Of a DNA stretch of 9,788 bases, positions 5,998 through 9,788 are shown piece by piece. The stretch covers positions 1 through 9,788 of the forward strand of contig PGYF01000040.1 in assembly GCA_002839535.1 (NCBI GenBank), written 5' to 3'. The translations under genes were made by a program, and so were the position numbers. The stretch comes from Nitrospira bacterium HGW-Nitrospira-1. GTDB taxonomy: Bacteria; Nitrospirota; Thermodesulfovibrionia; Thermodesulfovibrionales; UBA6898. Under the pieces are notes generated by a model that was not told the DNA's origin, did not search any database, and worked only from the letters and a program-made list of their open reading frames with translations. The stretch's first letter is position 1; each line of letters starts with the position of its first letter.

Positions 5998-6894
5998 TTA
6001 TAGCCTTAATCTTGTGATCGAAACAGGGTTGATATTCATGCCTGTTACCTTCACTCCGAAGTGCAGATGAGGCCCGCTCGACCTCCCTGATGAGCCGACA
6101 AAACCGATGACGTCATTCTTTGATACAAGGTCTCCAAGACCGACATTAAACCCCGACAAATGCATATAGACGGTAAAGATACCATGTCCATGGTCGAGTA
6201 TAAGCGTATTGCCGCCGAAGAAAAGCTCTTCGGTCAGTACGACCCTGCCCCTGTTTGAGGCATGTATATCTTCTCCTTCCTTCCCCTTTATATCCAGGCC
6301 GCGGTGGATGCTGACCGTTTCTTTGTTGATGATCCGCTTTGTGCCGAAAGGGGTTGACAATGGATTTTCAAGAGGAAAAACAAAACCTCCCTCCATGAGC
6401 CTCTCTGAATCAATCTCCCAGATCGAGGTCAGCAGGCCGGCCTCTCTTTTGATCCGGTCAATATCCTCAGGTACAGGAGACACTTTCTCTTCAGGCAGTG
6501 TGAGGTGTATTGTCTCGAACCTGCCCTTTAACACACGCAGCCGCAATATGCTTTTGTGTTGGCCGATCTTCAGGGGTATCCGGTAAACGCCCGCCCTGGC
6601 ATTCAGGTCAACCGCGCCAATGGCAACAAAGCATCCTTCCCCGCAGCTGCTGAACCGGAGCGGCTTTTTATTTAACATCGCCGATGGCTCTATTGACCTG
6701 TTCAGTCCGGTAACCCTGAGCAGAAATGCATCTCCCTGACGTATGCTTGCGGGCTTGAGTTCTGCCTGAAAGGCATCAGCCTGAGACACAGGGAAAAAGG
6801 CTGTAAAGAAGAGCGTACAGAGGATAGTCAGTGATGAAAAGGACAATAAATTGATAAGGGCTTTTTTGAGGACGCAACTATTTTTTGTTTTCAT
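5998..6894 (-). CDS. Secreted M23 (LytM-like) peptidoglycan endopeptidase
   Basis: A zinc metallopeptidase expected to cut peptide cross-links in peptidoglycan in the periplasm. The 298-residue protein starts with a positively charged, long hydrophobic signal peptide, probably cut near residues 39-41 (SQADA). Residues 43-125 look like a beta-rich N-terminal domain with two close cysteines (C84, C88). The M23 domain covers about 170-295. All catalytic elements are present: zinc ligands H197 and D201 in HRGLD and H278 in HLHFG, with H245 (YMHL) and H276 as the active-site histidines. It should therefore be an active enzyme and not an EnvC/NlpD-type degenerate activator. No ribosome site is visible before the ATG; a TAGAAT box lies five bases upstream. 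It is transcribed alone, divergently from the PHP gene and convergently with the cytochromes. Confidence 0.92.
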   Translation of the reverse strand: MKTKNSCVLKKALINLLSFSSLTILCTLFFTAFFPVSQADAFQAELKPASIRQGDAFLLRVTGLNRSIEPSAMLNKKPLRFSSCGEGCFVAIGAVDLNARAGVYRIPLKIGQHKSILRLRVLKGRFETIHLTLPEEKVSPVPEDIDRIKREAGLLTSIWEIDSERLMEGGFVFPLENPLSTPFGTKRIINKETVSIHRGLDIKGKEGEDIHASNRGRVVLTEELFFGGNTLILDHGHGIFTVYMHLSGFNVGLGDLVSKNDVIGFVGSSGRSSGPHLHFGVKVTGMNINPVSITRLRL

Positions 6895-6899
6895 TATTT

Positions 6900-6929
6900 A
6901 TTCTAATATGATCCTGCCGGCAAAGGCAA
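6900..6929 (-). promoter_or_regulatory. Candidate promoter of the M23 peptidase
   Basis: On the minus strand, TTGCCT (6929-6924) and TAGAAT (6905-6900) are 18 bases apart. The -10 box ends five bases before the peptidase ATG, placing the transcript start at or next to the start codon. The divergent PHP gene must use another promoter in the same 80-base gap. A TACATT on the plus strand at 6941-6946 is the only weak candidate seen. Confidence 0.4.
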
Positions 6930-6974
6930 AACAGCTTCTTTACATTTTGCATGGTATTCCTGTATCTTTTTAAG

Positions 6975-7631
6975 ATGATTGATTTGCATACCCATACGGT
7001 ATTCAGCGACGGGGAACTGATTCCCTTTGAACTGATCAGGAGGGCTGAAGCGATCGGATATAGGGCGATCGCCATTACCGATCATGTGGACGCCTCCAAT
7101 ATTGACTTTATCATCCCGCGCGTGGTAAAGGCTGTGCAGAAGATTCGGCCATTCGTCTCGATAGATGTGCTGCCGGGCGCTGAGATAACCCATGCCCCGC
7201 CGGAACTGATACCGGAGCTGATAAAGGAGGCAAGACATCTTGGCGCAAAGATCGTAGTGGTACATGGAGAAACCATCGTGGAGCCGGTGCTGAAGGGCAC
7301 CAACAGGGCGGCTATAGAGGCAGGGGCCGATATCCTTTCGCACCCGGGACTGATATCAACAGAGGACCTGCTGCTTGCAAAAGAAAAAAACATATTGCTT
7401 GAGATCACAGCAAGAAAGGGGCATTCACTGGCCAACGGCTATGTTGCCAAAGAGGCAGTCTGTTTCGGGGCGCGCCTTTGTATCAATACAGACGCCCACA
7501 GCCCGTCAGACCTGATAACCAAAGAAACGGCACGCCGGATACTGCTTGCCGCGGGCATTGATGACAACATGATCGAAGGCATATTTGCCAACGCAAAATC
7601 TTTGATAGATAAAGTTTTAAGGAGGAGTTAA
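6975..7631 (+). CDS. PHP-domain metal-dependent phosphoesterase
   Basis: A cytosolic hydrolase of the PHP family, the fold of histidinol phosphatase and of the polymerase III alpha-subunit PHP domain. With the ATG at 6975 it has 218 residues and starts MIDLHTHT as relatives do. An upstream ATG at 6951 would add eight hydrophobic residues and is disfavoured, though neither start has a clear ribosome site. All nine usual metal ligands can be seen: H5, H7, D12, H37 (ITDH), E70 (GAE), H97 (HGE), H123 (SHPG), D173 and H175 (NTDAH). It should bind a metal cluster and cut a phosphate ester, but the substrate cannot be told from sequence. Histidinol phosphate is one possibility, though no his genes are nearby. 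Its stop overlaps the next start by one base (TAATG), so it is coupled to the TPR gene. Confidence 0.85.
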   Translation: MIDLHTHTVFSDGELIPFELIRRAEAIGYRAIAITDHVDASNIDFIIPRVVKAVQKIRPFVSIDVLPGAEITHAPPELIPELIKEARHLGAKIVVVHGETIVEPVLKGTNRAAIEAGADILSHPGLISTEDLLLAKEKNILLEITARKGHSLANGYVAKEAVCFGARLCINTDAHSPSDLITKETARRILLAAGIDDNMIEGIFANAKSLIDKVLRRS

Positions 7632-8326
7632 TGCCAAGGGCGATCAAGAAAAAAGCCGGGAAAAAGGGTATTGCAACAGAGGTCGAAATAAAAGGCGTAT
7701 TCGAAGATATTAAAGGAAAACTGAAGAAAAAGCAGAAAACGGTTCTCGTATACAGTCTGATCGGATTGAGCGCTGTTTTAACGCTTGCCGTAATTCTTTT
7801 TTATCAGTATGCTGCCGGCCAGAAATCCCGCCGGCTTGAAAACAGCGCGTATAACGTCTACTATAATCTCTCCCAGACAAAGAGCATGACAAAGCAGGAG
7901 CAGTATCGGCAGGCCCTTGATCTGTTTCAGCAGGCGTACAGCAAACAAAAATCACCGCGGGCGCTTTTATATATTGCAAGCTGCTACTTTGAACTTGAAC
8001 AATATGACGACGCGCTGAAAACCCTGAATACCTTTACAAAAAAACATGCAAATGCAAAGGACCTTCTTCCTATAGCGTACCGGAAAACAGCTGCTGTCCA
8101 ACTCATAAAAGGCGACAAAGAGGCAGCGCTAAAAACCCTTGACGCCATTTATAAATCAGACGGAATTTTTCAGGACTATGCACTGATCGAGGCAGGCAGG
8201 ATACTGGAAAAGGCCGGCAAGACAGCAGAGGCAACCGCAAAATATAAGGAGATAACCGAAAAATTTCCCGGCTCACCGTTTGTTGAGGAAGCAAAAGCAA
8301 GGCTCGGAGTGAAAAAAGAGGGATAA
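7631..8326 (+). CDS. Membrane-anchored TPR protein (YfgM-like topology)
   Basis: A 231-residue protein with a very lysine-rich cytoplasmic N-terminus (1-36), one transmembrane helix (about 37-58) and a periplasmic helical domain. Residues 97-228 contain TPR-type repeats, seen as ALLYIASCYFELEQYDDALKTL (about 110-131), a second repeat ending EAALKTLDAIY and a third around AGRILEKAGKTAEATAKYKEI. The end resembles the FPGSPFVEEAKARL found in outer-membrane-assembly and cell-division TPR proteins. The layout resembles YfgM of E. coli, a chaperone-associated Sec partner, but similarity at this level does not prove the same role. GGAGG lies five bases before the ATG, inside the end of the PHP gene. 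It ends 11 bases before the convergent transglycosylase gene, with no visible terminator. Confidence 0.8.
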   Translation: MPRAIKKKAGKKGIATEVEIKGVFEDIKGKLKKKQKTVLVYSLIGLSAVLTLAVILFYQYAAGQKSRRLENSAYNVYYNLSQTKSMTKQEQYRQALDLFQQAYSKQKSPRALLYIASCYFELEQYDDALKTLNTFTKKHANAKDLLPIAYRKTAAVQLIKGDKEAALKTLDAIYKSDGIFQDYALIEAGRILEKAGKTAEATAKYKEITEKFPGSPFVEEAKARLGVKKEG

Positions 8327-8337
8327 AAAGGGTTTAG

Positions 8338-9636
8338 CTAGATTTTCCTGCTTTTTTCGGTTTTGCTGCTATTCTTTGTAGATACTTTACTGACCTTCTT
8401 TTTGGATGAGACCTTTCGGTACGCAGCCTTTTTGATCAGCGATCTGTCCATAGAATCAAGACTGTAGAGGCCTTTTGGGGGGAGATAAACCACACTGCCT
8501 GTTTTCAGGGGCATAATCTTTTCCATTGAGTTGAGCGAAAGAATAACAGGCACGGGAACGCCTGTTTTTTTCGCAATACGGCTGAAGGTCTCGCCCTTTT
8601 TAACCGCATATCTTTCTATGGTAAAACGCTCATTCTCAGGGATGGATGCAAGGGCTTTGAAGAACTGTTCTTTTGTGCCTTCAGGTATTTTCAAGGTATA
8701 GATGGGGACGTCCGGCGGCGTACACCACCTTCGCAATTCAGGATTCAGCCTTCTAATTTCCTCAACTGTAGCGCCCGCGCACTCAGCAGCTACAGAGAGG
8801 TCAATAGGCGAGTTAAGATCAACCTCATCAAAGCTCAATGGTTCGTGATATTCGATCTCATCAAAGCCGAACTCGCCGGGATTCGTTGCTATAAGGCTTG
8901 CTGCGATGAACCGGGGCACATATTCCTTTGTCTCTGTTTTAATATGCTTTGTGCCGAGAAGGGCCCAGTAATTATCGGCATTGCTCCTCTTCATGGCCTT
9001 TTGAATTCTTCCTTCACCTGCATTATATGCTGCCATCGCAAGGTTCCAGGAGCCGAACATTTTATAAAGATCTTTCAGGTAAGACGCTGCCGCGCCGGTA
9101 GATTTTACAGGGTCCCTTCTTTCATCCTTCCACCAGTTTATCTCAAGACCGTATCTCCTGGCAGTAGACGCTATAAACTGCCAGGGGCCTGCAGCATGAG
9201 CAACAGAATACGCCCCAGGATTAAACCCGCTTTCTATCAGAGACAGAAACACGATATTCTCGGGCACATCTTTCTGTCTGAGTATCTCTTTCATCATATC
9301 GAGATACTTCCCTGACCTGCTGAGCCATAGTGAAAACCTGTCCCTGATTGTGTTGCTGAAAAGTCCGATATTCTTTTCAACTGCCTTTGACGCAACCTCA
9401 TTTGTGTTGTAGGCCTGTAAATTATAATGAGGAGCAGCTATCGATGGGGGCTCGACCTCTGAATTTTCACCAGGCGCAACGCCTGCGAGCATGCTTGATT
9501 CAGTAATGATCTTCTTCTCCTGCTGAGCAACAGCGGAAAGTGTTTTGTCGGCTGAATTTTCATTTGTTGAAGCAGCTGCCGGAAGACTCAAGGCAAGAAA
9601 AAGACATATGAATGCGAGCGCTTTATACCTTTTCAT
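8338..9636 (-). CDS. MltD-like lytic transglycosylase with LysM domain
   Basis: A periplasmic enzyme that cleaves the glycan strands of peptidoglycan, forming 1,6-anhydroMurNAc ends. The 432-residue protein has a signal peptide (1-22, ending LPAAAS) without a lipobox Cys, unlike MltD of E. coli, which is a lipoprotein. Residues 25-100 are low in recognisable structure. The SLT domain spans about 110-235, with catalytic Glu135 in LSLIESGFNP, AAGPWQFI (148-155) and the AAYNAGEGRI motif (202-211). A segment at 278-318 looks like a degenerate LysM, and a clear LysM lies at 343-387 (YAVKKGETFSRIAKKTGV). The last ~35 residues are strongly Lys/Ser-rich, perhaps aiding binding to anionic wall polymers. 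There is no ribosome site before the ATG. It is transcribed alone and convergent with the TPR gene. Confidence 0.92.
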   Translation of the reverse strand: MKRYKALAFICLFLALSLPAAASTNENSADKTLSAVAQQEKKIITESSMLAGVAPGENSEVEPPSIAAPHYNLQAYNTNEVASKAVEKNIGLFSNTIRDRFSLWLSRSGKYLDMMKEILRQKDVPENIVFLSLIESGFNPGAYSVAHAAGPWQFIASTARRYGLEINWWKDERRDPVKSTGAAASYLKDLYKMFGSWNLAMAAYNAGEGRIQKAMKRSNADNYWALLGTKHIKTETKEYVPRFIAASLIATNPGEFGFDEIEYHEPLSFDEVDLNSPIDLSVAAECAGATVEEIRRLNPELRRWCTPPDVPIYTLKIPEGTKEQFFKALASIPENERFTIERYAVKKGETFSRIAKKTGVPVPVILSLNSMEKIMPLKTGSVVYLPPKGLYSLDSMDRSLIKKAAYRKVSSKKKVSKVSTKNSSKTEKSRKI

Positions 9637-9644
9637 ACGGTTTA

Positions 9645-9673
9645 ATTTTCTACTATAATGCTTTTTTTGTCAA
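9645..9673 (-). promoter_or_regulatory. Candidate promoter of the transglycosylase gene
   Basis: On the minus strand a perfect TTGACA (9673-9668) is followed after 17 bases by GAAAAT (9650-9645), four of six matches to the -10 consensus. The -10 box ends eight bases before the ATG at 9636, so the leader would be nearly absent. A TAGAAA with a 15-base spacer is an alternative -10. Confidence 0.45.
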
Positions 9674-9764
9674 CCAAAAAAATGCAAAATGTTACGCCAA
9701 TTTAGAAATGTCCGCTTTTCATTTTACCTAATCAGCCCCTTTTAATGAATTGCTTCCTAATTTG

Positions 9765-9783
9765 TGTCATTGCCCGACCCCCC
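9765..9783 (-). repeat. Dispersed repeat, copy 3 (inverted, shortened)
   Basis: Read on the minus strand, this begins GGGGGGTC and ends GGGCAATGACA, matching the flanks of the copies at 1-19 and 89-111 but lacking about five internal bases. It lies about 130 bases upstream of the transglycosylase start and may continue past the window end. The rest of 9637-9788 holds only the promoter candidate; no gene is seen. Confidence 0.4.
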
Positions 9784-9788
9784 TCCGT

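Noticed and set aside
8327..8337. Possible terminator between the convergent TPR and transglycosylase genes
   Set aside because: Only 11 bases separate the stops. There is a short TAGCTA palindrome and a T-run inside the transglycosylase end, but no stable stem.
8845..9315. Plus-strand frame (156 codons) opposite the transglycosylase
   Set aside because: It is antisense to the SLT catalytic region, and the cysteine-rich product shows no recognisable domain.

Overview
The window reads as chromosomal DNA from a Gram-negative, anaerobic-type bacterium. It carries four genes of the Raetz lipid A pathway, two periplasmic peptidoglycan hydrolases and a three-gene set of multiheme c-type and b-type cytochromes. 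The use of LpxI instead of LpxH, the c7-like triheme repeats in a lipoprotein and short dispersed repeats ending in AATGACA would fit Nitrospirota or Desulfobacterota (former Deltaproteobacteria). That placement is an inference from gene content; no phylogenetic marker is present.

Layout. Positions 1-179 are non-coding and hold two copies of a short dispersed repeat, one attached to an imperfect hairpin. Positions 180-3253 are a tightly packed plus-strand operon, lpxD-fabZ-lpxA-lpxI, with neighbouring ORFs overlapping by 1-4 bases or separated by one base. An AT-rich gap (3254-3459) holds candidate promoter elements and a small hairpin. Positions 3460-5911 are a plus-strand operon for electron transfer: a membrane-anchored seven-heme cytochrome c, a diheme-type cytochrome b of the FdnI/HydC class, and a nine-heme lipoprotein. 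A strong bidirectional terminator (5917-5958) separates this from a minus-strand M23 endopeptidase (5998-6894). Divergent to the peptidase is a plus-strand pair, a PHP-family phosphoesterase and a membrane-anchored TPR protein (6975-8326). A convergent minus-strand lytic transglycosylase with a LysM domain (8338-9636) follows. The right edge (9765-9783) holds an inverted copy of the same short repeat.

How the genes work together. The first operon makes and matures UDP-diacylglucosamine for lipid A and supplies the FabZ dehydratase, which draws on the same 3-hydroxyacyl-ACP pool. The cytochrome set has the parts expected of a quinol oxidase (or quinone reductase) that passes electrons from the inner membrane through periplasmic hemes to a lipid-anchored heme wire. 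No iron-sulfur or molybdopterin subunit is present, so the terminal partner is unknown. The two cell-wall hydrolases are complementary in chemistry (peptide cross-link and glycan strand) but are not in one operon.

The most interesting content is the cytochrome module, which looks like a split version of the fused CbcL-type c/b cytochrome plus an additional triheme-repeat lipoprotein. I saw no CRISPR array, tRNA, rRNA, transposase or phage gene.
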